This document shows positions 1 through 29,010 of a DNA stretch of 64,000 nucleotides, one piece after another. The stretch's first letter is position 1. Each line of letters starts with the position of its first letter. The notes below the pieces were generated by a model that was not told the origin of the DNA, did not search any database, and saw only the letters and a list, made by a program, of their open reading frames with translations. The position numbers were made by a program, and so were the translations under genes. This DNA comes from Anarhynchus alexandrinus (taxonomy: Eukaryota > Chordata > Aves > Charadriiformes > Charadriidae): positions 817,329 through 881,328 of the forward strand of contig VUYV01000047.1 of assembly GCA_008711295.1 (NCBI GenBank), written 5' to 3'.

Positions 1-1012
1 TATCGGTGCGCTTCTTTTGCCCCAGATCGCATGTGGCTGCTTGGCAGAGGTCGTTCCTTACATGTGCCTGGTGACAAGGCTGTGGCCCTGCAGAGGAAGG
101 TGTGGGCTTTGCTCCCTCCCCGGGGTGGCCGAGGCGAGCTGGCCATGCGGATTCTCTCCCTCAGTGCCCATCTTCCTTTGCCCCACGGCTGCATCTAGAC
201 CAGCAGCACAACCGTGCCCCTGCGCTCATTCAGGAAAGCATCTAACCAACCCATCCTTCACCACGTGGTTCAGCCACACGAGGGTTTTATGTTTACTTTT
301 AGAAAGATAAAACCTTCCTCTGTGAAACACTTTCTCTGCCCATAACTTTTGCCAGTAGCTAACAGTTTTGGCGTATGTCTTCTAGCGGTGCGGGAAGGGC
401 TGTGTGGTGCGGCTGCTTGCTGTGACGGGGTGGGGAGCTCAACTCCTCCGGGTCTCTGGTTCTGTCTGCAGCATTCCTCACCAGACCAAGAGAGATACCC
501 TTTTCCTGAATGGACCCAAGGACTTTAACTTAATTGCTTTCAAACAATTGCTTTAACTTTCAAAAACATCTTTTTGAAAAATTGTAATTGTTGAGGAAAA
601 AAGGCTTCAGGAATGATATACATGTGACAGGCAATGAGAGGTTTTTATATAATCAATGTTTGCGAGACAAATTTGCAATTGTAACGCCTTACTCTGGGTA
701 GAGAAAGGCGTTTTTCATCTCTCCTTACAGACACAGAAGGAAACAAATAGTTAGAAGGGTTAAGTCAAGTTGCATTTGTATTCTTTCTTCTTTTACCAAA
801 AGCATCTGCCATTTAAAAGACGTTAAAAAACCCCTCATGCCAGACTGATTAAGAACCAGCACGAAGCAAATAATTCCAGTAAATCATATTCTTACTTTTC
901 TGACATCTTATCATGCACATAACCAAATATGTGTTGTGCAGTAGTATTATCATAAAGACAATAAATCTGCCACGTTCTAGAAAGTGTGTGAATGCTGTTT
1001 CTGTCTTGGCAG
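1..1012 (+). other. DMAC2L upstream intron
   Basis: Unique sequence before the first visible exon. No upstream DMAC2L exon and no repeat was recognised. Confidence 0.55.
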
Positions 1013-1221
1013 GGTGGACTACGACCGTATACAAGCTGTTGGCCCTGACAGGGCAGCTTCAGAGTGGCTGTTGCGATGCGGTGCCCTGGTGCGCTATCAA
1101 GGCTATCAGAAGTGGCAGCAGGACTACAACGGTCTCCCGACGGGGCCCTTGGGGAAATACAAGATAGAAGCAATTAATGCCACTGATTCTTGCATCATGT
1201 ACAGAGGATTTGACTATTTGG
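1013..1221 (+). CDS. DMAC2L: DMAC2L exon (w1)
   Basis: The acceptor is TTGGCAG before 1013 and the donor is GTAACG at 1222. The first base completes an Arg codon, and the exon ends one base into an Asp codon. It encodes the conserved block from VDYDR through ATDSCIMYRGFDYL. Confidence 0.95.
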
Positions 1222-3544
1222 GTAACGTAGACACAGCTGTGCAAAGATTATCCCGAATGGTCTTAGTTCTTTCAGTTGCATCAAAATACGAATAACCAGC
1301 TCATTTTCTCCTTCCTTAGTAAGATATAGAAAAATCTTTTGAAGTCTTTTTTTCCTTTTTTTTTTCTTAAAATGGCTCTACAGATATTCAGCACTTCCTG
1401 AGATTTTGCTGGAAGTGTGGTGTGAAGCAGAAGGATTGGGAACTTCATCAGCCCTTACCTAAAGTGACAGTAGCACTAAGGAAAAGCGCCAAAGTTTTGC
1501 TGTTTCACTGAGTTCATATTTAAGTAGTTGGTAGCAAAAAGCACTACTTTATTCTTTTTCTTCTAAAGCAAGTGATGTTTTTGGTGTCTGTGAAATCATG
1601 GTACTGCTTGTTCTCCAGGCATTTATGATGTCTTCAAAGAAAAAAAAAAAGCAAGTCCTCAGTTTCTTAGAAAAATAAAAACAAACAGATTTTAAAAATG
1701 TTTCAGGTCTCCTTTGAATAACAAAAAACAAAATGGGAAACAGACCATTTTATTTTTTTATTGGCAGGGGACCTTGAATTTACTGTGTTATTATATTCCT
1801 AATTCACAGTCATTGTTTATCTCCCAAACTTGGAGAGTTTTTTTGTTACTTGCCCATGTCAAAGCTCTTCGAACCTTCCCAAAAAGGTACAAACCCTGGA
1901 GTTTTCATATATTTCAAGTACCCTAAAGGAACTTCGGAGCTTCATTGTGCGTTACAGCCCTGCTGTATAGAGGAACATGTTGCTGTGTGGCTTTGGAGGC
2001 AGTTACTAAATTGGCGAGTGAGAACTTAACAACCAGTACAGGTTGTTCCTGGTGTTCTGAAGCAAATACTCATTTATGTCTTTCCAGATGGTCTTGAACA
2101 CGTTACAGAAATCAAGCTGCAGAAGTGTATTTACATCCAGGACGAGTGTCTGCAGAGGCTCAGCGAGACCAAGAATCTGCAGAAGAGCCTCCTCCAGCTG
2201 CAGATCATTTCCTGTGGGAATGTCACAGATAAAGGCATCCTTGCACTTCACAAGCTGACGTACGTGTGCTGCTGAGCTCTTCTTGCTCCCTAGCTGTTAC
2301 CACCCCGCGCTTTGGGGATTGCGTTGACTGGAAGGGCCGAAGTCTGAAGATTTCTGGGCTGTGTCAGAGGTGTGGGGCTGTGGGATGGCAGCATTTAGGG
2401 ACTGGCCTGGATGGCAGCCTGGGGGGGGTGGCACTGCCACTGCAGGGAATGTTTCTTCAAGCGTGGTTGAAGGCAGTGTTGTGGATAGCGCTGAGATGAT
2501 GTGTGGATTAACGTATACATATTAATCAGCCTTTTAAGGCTGGTATCAGGGAGTTGTGCAGCTGAGAACGCCGGAGTGACCCGCTGCAGTACAGGAATGC
2601 ATAGTTGCGCTTCTGCCTTCAGCATTGAGCACAGCATCTGCCCTTTACACTTGAAGTAACTTAGGCTGTGTTGATTGCTGCACAAATTAGAGCAGGACAC
2701 GCGCTCCCTGCCAACACACCACCTTTGCAAGAGCAGTGAACGTGTACAGCTTCCTTTCATGTTGGCACACAAGGTGGGTTTTGCTTGAGAAGAAGTAATT
2801 AATGATCACCTTGGTTTCTGTACCTGACACTCCCTGCTGCAGTTCCTTTTCAGGGCAGGCTTTGAGTGTCCTGTAATGTTTATCATCCTTCTCTACCTCA
2901 CACTGCTTCCTATCACTCAGCTGGTCTTGGTGCAGAGCTGTGTTTTCTAGCGCTGGGGCAGAGGAAGCAGGAGGGGTCGGGTACCGTGCAGCACGCCTGT
3001 TGCTCCCTCTCGAACCTGAATGTAACTGGGAACTGTTCAATATTACATGGAGTTACAGACATCTGCAAATGGGTGATGCAGGGACTTGGATTTCATCCTA
3101 CAGAAAGTTCCTATTAAGGACTTTCTATATTACTCTATTATTTACATTAAAATAACTTTTGCTAAATTGCTATTGAAATTATTAAATACTATTTGATAGA
3201 AAGGAAGCTTCATGAGGTGGGGGGTCCAGGATCTCTTTTAAAGCTGTGTAGAAGGACTGAACTTATGGTGAGCTAAAAACCTTAAGCACCCACTTCAGGA
3301 GAAAAACTCCCGTTAGAACCAGTGACCTTTTAATATACTCAAAATAACTATGGTAGAATAATCCATTGTCTAATTTCTGTGTCAACAGTTGAATAGTAGT
3401 TGCTGACTTTTCTTTTTAAATATTTATAGGAACCTTGAATATTTGTATCTGAGTGACCTCCCTGGAATAAGAGAGAAAGAAACTACTGTTCGCGTCCTTC
3501 AGCAGGCACTGCCAAACCTCGAGCTGGAGCTGGATTTAGAATAA
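1013..3544 (+). CDS. DMAC2L: DMAC2L (ATP5S / factor B), C-terminal three coding exons, partial
   Basis: Mitochondrial leucine-rich-repeat protein, first described as the ATP synthase coupling factor B (subunit s) and later linked to assembly of the distal membrane arm of complex I. Three exons (1013-1221, 2088-2259, 3430-3544) join in frame across GT-AG introns and give 165 residues to a TAA stop. The first exon contains VDYDRIQAVGPDRAASEWLL, very close to the human protein. The second carries the LRR-like stretch LQKCIYIQDECLQRL and IISCGNVTDKG. The last ends LPNLELELDLE. The human protein is about 200-215 residues, so the mitochondrial targeting sequence and roughly 40-50 N-terminal residues lie in exons left of the window. 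I searched 1-1012 for the human-like FWGWLNAVF segment and did not find it. Confidence 0.95.
1222..3429 (+). other. DMAC2L introns
   Basis: Two introns (1222-2087 and 2260-3429) of unique sequence. The open frames here have no family signal. Confidence 0.6.
2088..2259 (+). CDS. DMAC2L: DMAC2L exon (w2)
   Basis: The acceptor is TTTCCAG before 2088 and the donor is GTACGT at 2260. It encodes GLEHVTEIKLQKC through ILALHKL, the leucine-rich-repeat core, and is in phase with both neighbours. Confidence 0.95.
3430..3544 (+). CDS. DMAC2L: DMAC2L terminal coding exon (w3)
   Basis: The acceptor is TTTATAG before 3430. It encodes NLEYLYLSDLPGIREKE and ends LELELDLE with TAA at 3542-3544. SDLPG.REKE and LP.LEL match the C-terminus of the human protein as I recall it. 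Confidence 0.95.
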
Positions 3545-3994
3545 ATACCGTGGCACATAACTGAGGTGTATTTGATTTCATGGGATTTATCATATGTTGC
3601 ATAAATTAAGTTGTAGATGCTACTGTCTTTCCAGGTTTGGAAATAAGCCCACATCTCCCATTCCTGCCTTAAAAGCTGTACGCAATCTTTTGACAAATTA
3701 TGCAATTAAGTTTTATTAAGCTTAAACTATACGGTGAATCAACAGCAGAGAAGGTAGGCTTCTGTGCATAGTCATTTTTTTCCTGTTTTTATAGGAAGCT
3801 GTTAATACATCAATTAGAAGTTTTCAAATATTTTATCACACGGAAATTCTTGTGCAAAATGACAGTGGGAAGAACGTCAGTATTGTGAAACAGCAGCGCT
3901 GTACGCTTCTACTGTGTGGTGTCAATGCTGCAGGAATGAGAGCTGTTTACTCTGAGAATCTCGCCCAGTCAGTGGGTGACGATTCAATAATAAA
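3545..3994 (+). other. DMAC2L: DMAC2L 3' UTR
   Basis: This stretch runs from the stop codon to a canonical AATAAA at 3989-3994. A second AATAAA overlaps the stop codon (3540-3545). I infer that the distal signal is the one used, because the first would cleave almost directly after the stop. Confidence 0.6.
3989..3994 (+). terminator. Candidate poly(A) signal of DMAC2L
   Basis: An AATAAA lies about 445 bases after the DMAC2L stop, and the sequence that follows is T/G-rich (TTTTTTGTGTTTGCC). The placement is inferred from sequence only. Confidence 0.5.
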
Positions 3995-4591
3995 ATGGCT
4001 TATGGGCCTTTTTTGTGTTTGCCACGCTTTCACTGATGTAGCTTTTGCTTGTTTTCAATGGAGTGATCTACAGACATCGAAATTGCTTTTAGTGTTGTTC
4101 AGCACAGAACTGTACTGGGAAAAGAAAACATTTTTGCTCTAGGTTTCAAGTAGAAAGAGGATTTTCTTGCCCTGTAGAGAAACTTTGCGCTGTAAACCAG
4201 ATCCAGTAAATTGGAGAAACAAGCTACATTTCTTTTATTCAAAATCAACCCAATATTACATCCTGAGATTACACAAAACCCAAGAATCATTCTAATACAT
4301 GTGCTTAGGTAGAATTCCTGCCTGTGTCTGGCCAATGTTATAAATTATATTAATTAATTATTTTTGATAAAAACAATTTCTGTAACACTACAGGCAAGTG
4401 ACTTCACTATTGACAGAAACAGCAAGTAGAAACAGCCCCATAATGCAAGGAAAAAACAAGCAGGAGAAACTCTGAAAAGCCTAAAGAAACAACAGTTTTT
4501 ACTATTCAAATGTTCTCCTCCTGGTGAGGGTGCCTGTGGAGCCCTCCGTGAAGTCTATGTCATTACCAGTACCTTTAGTACTTTGGGATCT

Positions 4592-5002
4592 ATAGAATCA
4601 TAGAATTGCTGAGGTTGGAAGGGACCTTTAAGATCATCAAGTCCAACCATTAACCTACCCTGACAAAACCACTTCTAAACCATGTCCCCAAGTACGTCTA
4701 CCCTTTTTTTAAACACCTCCAGGGATGGTGAATCCACCCCCTCCCTGGGCAGCCGATTCCAGTGTTTAATAACCCTTTCAGTGAAAAAATGTTTCCTAAT
4801 ATCCAATCTGAACCTCCCCTGACATAACTTGGACCCATTTCCTCTCATCCTATCGCTTGTCGCCAGGGAGAAGAGGTCAGCCCCCACCTCTCTACAACCT
4901 CCTTTCAGGTAGCTGTAGAGACCAATAAGGTCTCCCCTGAGCCTCCTCTTCTCCAGGCTAAACACCCCAGTTCCCTCAGTTGTTCCTCATAAGACTTGTC
5001 CT
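4592..5002 (-). mobile_element. CR1 LINE, 3'-truncated copy
   Basis: On the minus strand this reads from a remnant of CR1 ORF2 ([20 protein letters not shown] ... [20 protein letters not shown]) to the typical 3' end with AATTCTATGATTCTATA. It is 5'-truncated, as is usual for CR1. It lies in the tail-to-tail space between DMAC2L and CDKL1. Its uninterrupted 3' region serves as an internal yardstick for the gapped CR1 copy at 16.4-16.7 kb. Confidence 0.93.
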
Positions 5003-5221
5003 ATAGATGCAGTGCATGACAGACATAGCTTTAGAGCAGTGCTATTCCAGTGGGTTTATAACCAACTGGAGCAGTTCGGTAGCCTCTCGTCAGGCTTGGC
5101 TCCGCAAACGCACACACCTGTGTTCTACGCGCATCAGCAATACACATATGGTTTGTTGTGGGCTCTGCTGCCTGGCCCCAGCCTGAAGCAGTATTGCTGT
5201 TTGGACACAGGGGCACTCTGA

Positions 5222-5227
5222 TTTATT
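5222..5227 (-). terminator. Candidate poly(A) signal of CDKL1
   Basis: The minus strand reads AATAAA about 350 bases after the CDKL1 stop, followed by CTGTGTCC. This would give a short 3' UTR. Other signals further downstream cannot be excluded. Confidence 0.35.
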
Positions 5228-5577
5228 TGGCAAGGCTGCAGTTCTTCTGCCATAGGCAAGAGTTTCTAAATTCACACTGTAAACACTGGGTTGCAGCAAT
5301 CCTGAACCAGTACACAATCACGAGCCAGTCCACAATCACAAATTAAAGCAAAACAAATGTATTTTCTGTTGTACACAGAACACTGACTAACATGAGCTTG
5401 GATTTCTCTCTGTGCATCACGTTCCTTCCATTAGAGACCCAGAGTACATTACTTTACAGACCAATTTTGTATATGTCATAACATGTATTAATTTAGTTTT
5501 CCACCAGGTATGCTCCTTCTATAAGTTCTGCATGACTTGAACTTTGAGCAATAAACAGTTTTTAATCTGCCGTCCGG

Positions 5578-23720
<18,143 letters not shown>

Positions 23721-25699
23721 GGGGAGGAGGGGGATAAGCCATGGCCTCTCACGGGGCCACACAACCCCCTCGGGCCGCCAAGCCTCCCCCCGGGCTTTGT
23801 GTCCCACTGCACCATTTTGTCTGTACTCCTCTCCAGCGCTTTGCTTTTCCAGGGGGGGGTCTCCGGTTTTTAGTCAATTTCCCTGCAGGGTTGGGAGGAA
23901 GAGGGAACGTCTCCTCCAAAGTCATCAGGCTTCAAACCAGCACCCACAGCCCTTCCCCTGGGCACCCCAGGCACCGCGGGCACCCTCGCCAACCAGCAGT
24001 GGCGGTGTCTCACCACCCTCGCAGTAAAACATTTCTTCCTAATATCTCATCTCAGTCTCCCCTCTTTCAGTTTAAAACCGTTTCACCTCGTCCCATCGCT
24101 CCCCTCCCTGATCAAGAGTCCCTCTCCAGCTCTCCTGGAGCCCCTTTAGGGACTGGAAGGGGCTCTAAGGTCTCCCCAGAGCCTTCTGTTCTCCAGGCTG
24201 AACACCCCCAACTCTCTCAGCCTGTCCTCACAGAAGAGGGGCTCCAGCCCTTGGAGCATCTCCGTGGCCTCCTCTGGCCCCGCTCCAACAGGTCCATGTC
24301 CTTCTAATGCTGGGACACCCCAAGCTGGAGGCAGCACTGCAGGGGGGTCTCCCCAGAGCGGAGCAGAGGGGCAGAATCCCCTCCCTCACCCCGCTGGCCA
24401 CGCTGCTGGGGATGCAGCCTGGATTTCCCTGGAACATCTCCCCCCTGGACAGTTCAAGCACCTCAGGTAAGTGTCTCCTACGTGATGAGCTTCCACCAGA
24501 AGCTAGACCCTTTCAGTGAGCATTTCCATCTCTTACCTTTGCATTATCTTTCCTTGTGCACTCATTTAGGCCCTGAGCTCCTTAGCCATTTCCTCGTACC
24601 CTGACGAAGAGGGCCTTTTATGGTGGCAATTGCTTCCAGTTGTAGATTTGGAGATGTGTGTAGACACCCTACTCCAACTTATGCCTCCTCCCTCCCCAGT
24701 CCTTTCCTGGGGTGCTTCCTGAATTCTACTCAGGACAAAAGATTCACTATTTATTTTTCTTCCTAAGCCACATCCATCAGGGATGAATAGTCTTTTCATG
24801 TTCTCGCTGCCACACGTGCTCTTTTTGGTTCTTTCTCTGCACACTTTAAAAATGAGAAGGTGAAGAGTATTCTTATGACAAATGTGTTCTTTGGTAGAAC
24901 TATCCTGCCATTGAGATTTTTCCAGCTGTATCAAGGTTTCTGTGATAGAATCATGGAATCTATGATTCTCATGATAACACATACAGGCTGACACTGAGAT
25001 TCACCCACAATGGGAATAGTCTTCCACAGAGGAGGAGCATTTATCTGTATTCATTTTTTACCAGTAACTGGTGGTTTTTTGTGTTGTCCAAAAGCACATT
25101 CACAAACCCCCTTTTCTCTCTACCTCAGCACATCCCTGAAGATCTGGGGTACAGATGGAACAAGGGCTGAACAACTTGCAGGTGGCCAACGCGTGAGGGC
25201 AAGGCTGGTATGAACTGCTGTAGCTCCTGCTGAGACTGAGCTGTGGCCAGAGTTGAGTGCCAAATGCTCAGGTTCACGTTTCTTATTCTAAGCAACTCTC
25301 CTTTAGAGCCCTCCAGCCACCGTGCTATCTGCCCGATGAACCGGGCATGAGGAAGCCAGTCTCTGGTTCTCAAGCCAGACAACTCAGGAGTGGTTCCGTG
25401 GTGACTCCAGGCGACTGGCAGCAGCGCTGTGCAGGGTAGCATGAATCTGGACTGACTTTGCCACTGCTATTCTGATTTCTCATTCCTGCGCTATCACCAG
25501 ACCTCCCTTTCCTCGTCAATTCGCTGTATGTGGGAGGTGTCGTGGGGCTCCTGGGCAGCCTGTAGGATTGAGAAGAGTGGCCAGCTCCGGATCAGGCTCT
25601 TCCCACTGACTGCCATAAAACCTGGAGACCATTTTACTTCTTTGGAGATACGTCCGATAAGGTATTGTTCCCAGCAAGTCTACCACACCACATCTAGGT
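23721..25699. other. Intergenic region between CDKL1 promoter and MAP4K5 3' end
   Basis: About 2 kb separates the two same-strand genes. It contains a minus-strand CR1 (24020-24425). The rest is unique sequence without coding evidence. Confidence 0.6.
24020..24425 (-). mobile_element. CR1 LINE fragment
   Basis: The plus strand shows TCTCCAGGCTGAACACCCCC, CAGCCTGTCCTCACAGAAG, TCCAACAGGTCCATGTCCTTC and CTGGCCACGCTGCTGGGGAT. These are successive blocks of inverted CR1 body. The 3' octamer tail is missing. Confidence 0.85.
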
Positions 25700-25715
25700 A
25701 TCAAATAAAGCATAG

Positions 25716-25721
25716 TTTATT
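25716..25721 (-). terminator. Candidate distal poly(A) signal of MAP4K5
   Basis: The minus strand reads AATAAA followed within 30 bases by GTGGTGTGG, a GU-rich downstream element. Other AATAAA motifs occur between here and the stop, so alternative polyadenylation is possible. Confidence 0.4.
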
Positions 25722-28700
25722 TGGCATAGACTGAAATGAACCGCAACAGAAATTTACGTAGAACAAAGCCTAGTTACACAAACTGGAACAAGTGCAGTTA
25801 GAGTCTCAGTTACAATCTAACAACTAAACAAGGTAAAAAGTACATTTCAGAAAGTCTCCCAGTCTTGTCCTTTTCATTCAGAGATACAGTGGCTCACTGA
25901 TGCGTTGTACCTTTCATCTTTTAAAGAGATGTCATCACAATTGCAGTTGTATTTCTTTGTTACAATTAATTTGGTCAGGAAATCAAAAGAGACTAATCTA
26001 CAGGCTGCTCTTCAAATACTGTCTGTACTTCAAAGAGCACTGGGAGCCTGTTTTAAGGCTTTCAAGTTGAGTACGTGCACCAGATAACTAATACTTTGAC
26101 ATATGTCAAAAGAGTAATGAGGGGGTGAGCAAGGTTTTGCTTTATAAACTCCAAACCCACACACACTAGGCTTCCTCAACCCTGGTTGAAACGTCACAAA
26201 AACATACAAAGATACAGACAATACCAGACTAACTTAAACAGTCTAACAAATACAAATTATACTAGTCAGAGTCACCAAGACTGGCCGGTTCAGCTATGAA
26301 ACATGCAAATCTGTTGTGCTATACTCCGCTAAGAGTAACGAGTGAGGTTTTACACTAGGAAACAGTATCTTGCAGATCATGCAAAAAATGCCACTGTCTA
26401 TAAAACCAACCCAGACAAAGCATTTCGGAATATGCCATTAGAAATGCTTTAAAAGCCAAAAAAAAAAGGAGGTTTGATTAAATGAGGACTTTCCTAGATT
26501 CACTTTCTATGATTCAGCAAATCACCAGTCATTCATGTCATTCAAAGAAAAATACTTTCAGTTCATTACTTCTGCATGACAGTGTCATGACCTAATAGTT
26601 ATTTACTCCAGTTATTCCCCATAAATATTCATATTTTATTTACAGATTTCTCTAGTCTTTTAGAGGTCTTCTTTAAGTGTTTTCAAAGATGATGCCAAAA
26701 TTATGTTTGCAGTGAATGAGGTGAATTAAGTGAAAGCGTTTGCTCTACAACATCTACACCTGGTGCTTCACTTTGTCTTCATTTTCATTGTGAAGTCTTT
26801 GTAGACGAGGAGTTATACCATTTGAGGGTTAATCACCAATCACTGTTACCTATGGAGAAGTAATTTCAGTTCTAGAGAACTCAACTTCTTTAAAACACCA
26901 AAGTTACACGTCCCTCTTTTAATACTGCTGATCCAATTACAGCTGATATGAACAGCTTTGTAATTATCTGTACACTTACTATTTCTTAAACTTTGATACA
27001 GTTTCAGAACTGAAAAGCTTGACCTGATTTAAATATCAAGTCCAGAGCAAGAATTAGTTTTGAATGACAATGCTAAGTGGATAAAATGCTAAATTGTGTG
27101 CAGGTCTATTTTTCCTTCCAGACCTTCAGAACAACATAAAACTCCAGCTGTACCCAGTAACAAACAGACGTTACTGAGTCATCACGTGTGCCGAGTTGAT
27201 TCCGTCAATGTTAAATTATGAATCGCGCCGTCTGATGCCTAAGCAGACAACCCAGCGCCCCATTCCTCAGGTTGCGAGTGAAGATCAAACCGCTCCGGCT
27301 CTGCCGTCTCAGCAGAGCCGTCAGACAGGCCAGGCCGTTGTAACACACTCACCGTTACCGCTTTACTAAAACGACGTGCGAAGCTTCTGACCTGTCTGGC
27401 CTGGGGTGGCAGATCCCAGAAACTGAGCAGGCAGCAGTACGCTGTAGGATTTCATCTCAAAACCCCTCAATTCAAACGTTCGTGAACTGCTACCATATCT
27501 GCCTATGGACTGTTTACTTACAGCGAAGCTAGCAGGTTAATGTGAGGTAGTAAAACCAGATGCTATCCTGTAGTCAGTCTATATTTATATTTAATGGTAC
27601 CTCAAGAATTTTAATTAATGAGGAAGACAAAAGGAACCGATGTGACTCTTTAATGGAGAAATAAGAAGAGAAAGAAAAATGCAGGTGACAATAGGGAAAG
27701 GGAAAAAAGTGATCGAAAGCTTTAATATAGGATACTGGTTCTTATCATATTTATTTATACTACACAGCTGGGGAATAACCATTTCCAAACGACTGTCTGA
27801 GTGACAACGGCTCGATGGCTCTACAAACAAAAAAGCTCGTAAGCTCAGTTATCACTATAGGCTCCCCTCTGGAATAGTATAAATAAACTATACGTCATGG
27901 GCAGTTTGATACATGATACTTTCATTCATTAAGGATGATGACCAGGTACAATTTCCATTTCACGTCACAAGGCTTATCCCTAATTTATGAAAATAAAGCA
28001 TATATATTTTGTACATTTTTATATATATATAAATATATATATAAAAAAAATACACACTGCCGGTCAATTAACACACATGCACACACACACGTATATTGTA
28101 CACACCCACCCAGTAGCAACATGTCCGATATCAATATTATATTTTGTGTACACACACCCTACATCTAGTAAATAAGAAAATCCCTTTTATGGCAATTCTG
28201 CAGGCAGAAAATCAATACAAAATACTTTGTTGTACAAAACTGCATTTTTACAAGATCAACCAACATTGTAACATACCCCTCAATAATGCACTACATCCCT
28301 ATGAGAAAAAAGAATAATCAAATCTTTATACAACTGTAAAAAAAAAAAGTAAGCTGCTCTGCAACCTTCCTTTGCTAAAAGTTAGATACATTACACCATT
28401 CTAGCAGCAGATTAATAAATAAGGATTAAATAGTCTATTATACAAAGCCATACCGAATGGCAGATTTAAAACCAAAAAGCTTTGCAGATACTTTCACTTC
28501 CTACACAAATCTTCTTCCATTAAGAATAAGACTCAGTATAAAACAGGGAAACAGCCAGTACTATATCTATATCTACAGAATATAAGGAAAATCCAAGGGA
28601 AGTAAAATATTTAACAGTTTATGGCACCTTTACTGCAAAACATTTTTTTAAAGGCTCTGTTTCCTTAGAACTAATGAGTAAAGGGCTATTTATCTCATAG

Positions 28701-28922
28701 CTTTTATTAAGCAAACTCGATATAACCAACCACACAGTGGCAAGAGACAGAACCAGCTGTTCCCAGCTGCAAAAGTGTATTGATTTCCACCCGAAAACAA
28801 CATCATTTAGGTGTCAAGAAAAGAAACAGTAAGTCACAGTCCTGCTTGTACGGAGTTTCCTAATGCTTCTTTGTTCCTTGTGTGGCAAATGCACTCTGTT
28901 ATTTGCGTTAGGTTACTGTTGC
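25722..28922 (-). other. MAP4K5: Inferred long 3' UTR of MAP4K5
   Basis: About 3.2 kb of AT-rich sequence without CR1 follows the stop codon. It includes a TA-rich near-palindrome (28016-28050) and a CA-rich patch (28072-28150). Its extent is inferred from the poly(A) signal only. Confidence 0.45.
28016..28050. repeat. (TA)n near-palindrome
   Basis: A TTTTTATATATATATAAATA-type tract is followed by more TA and an A run, and then by CA-rich sequence. It lies in the inferred MAP4K5 3' UTR. Confidence 0.85.
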
Positions 28923-29010
28923 TTAGTAACTATTTTCATGTCCAGCCAAGATGTAGAGATTGCTGTGTGCAGTCGGATTTTCTGTTGGCCGGCTTTCTAA
29001 CACTACCACT
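28923..29010 (-). CDS. MAP4K5: MAP4K5 terminal coding exon w29
   Basis: It encodes [20 protein letters not shown] and LAGHENSY with TAA at 28923-28925. Acceptor TTGCAG. It is separated from w28 by a 2.5 kb intron. Confidence 0.95.

Noticed and set aside
24949..24972. TAGAATCATGGAATCTATGATT-like string resembling a CR1 tail
   Set aside because: It is too short, and no CR1 body flanks it.
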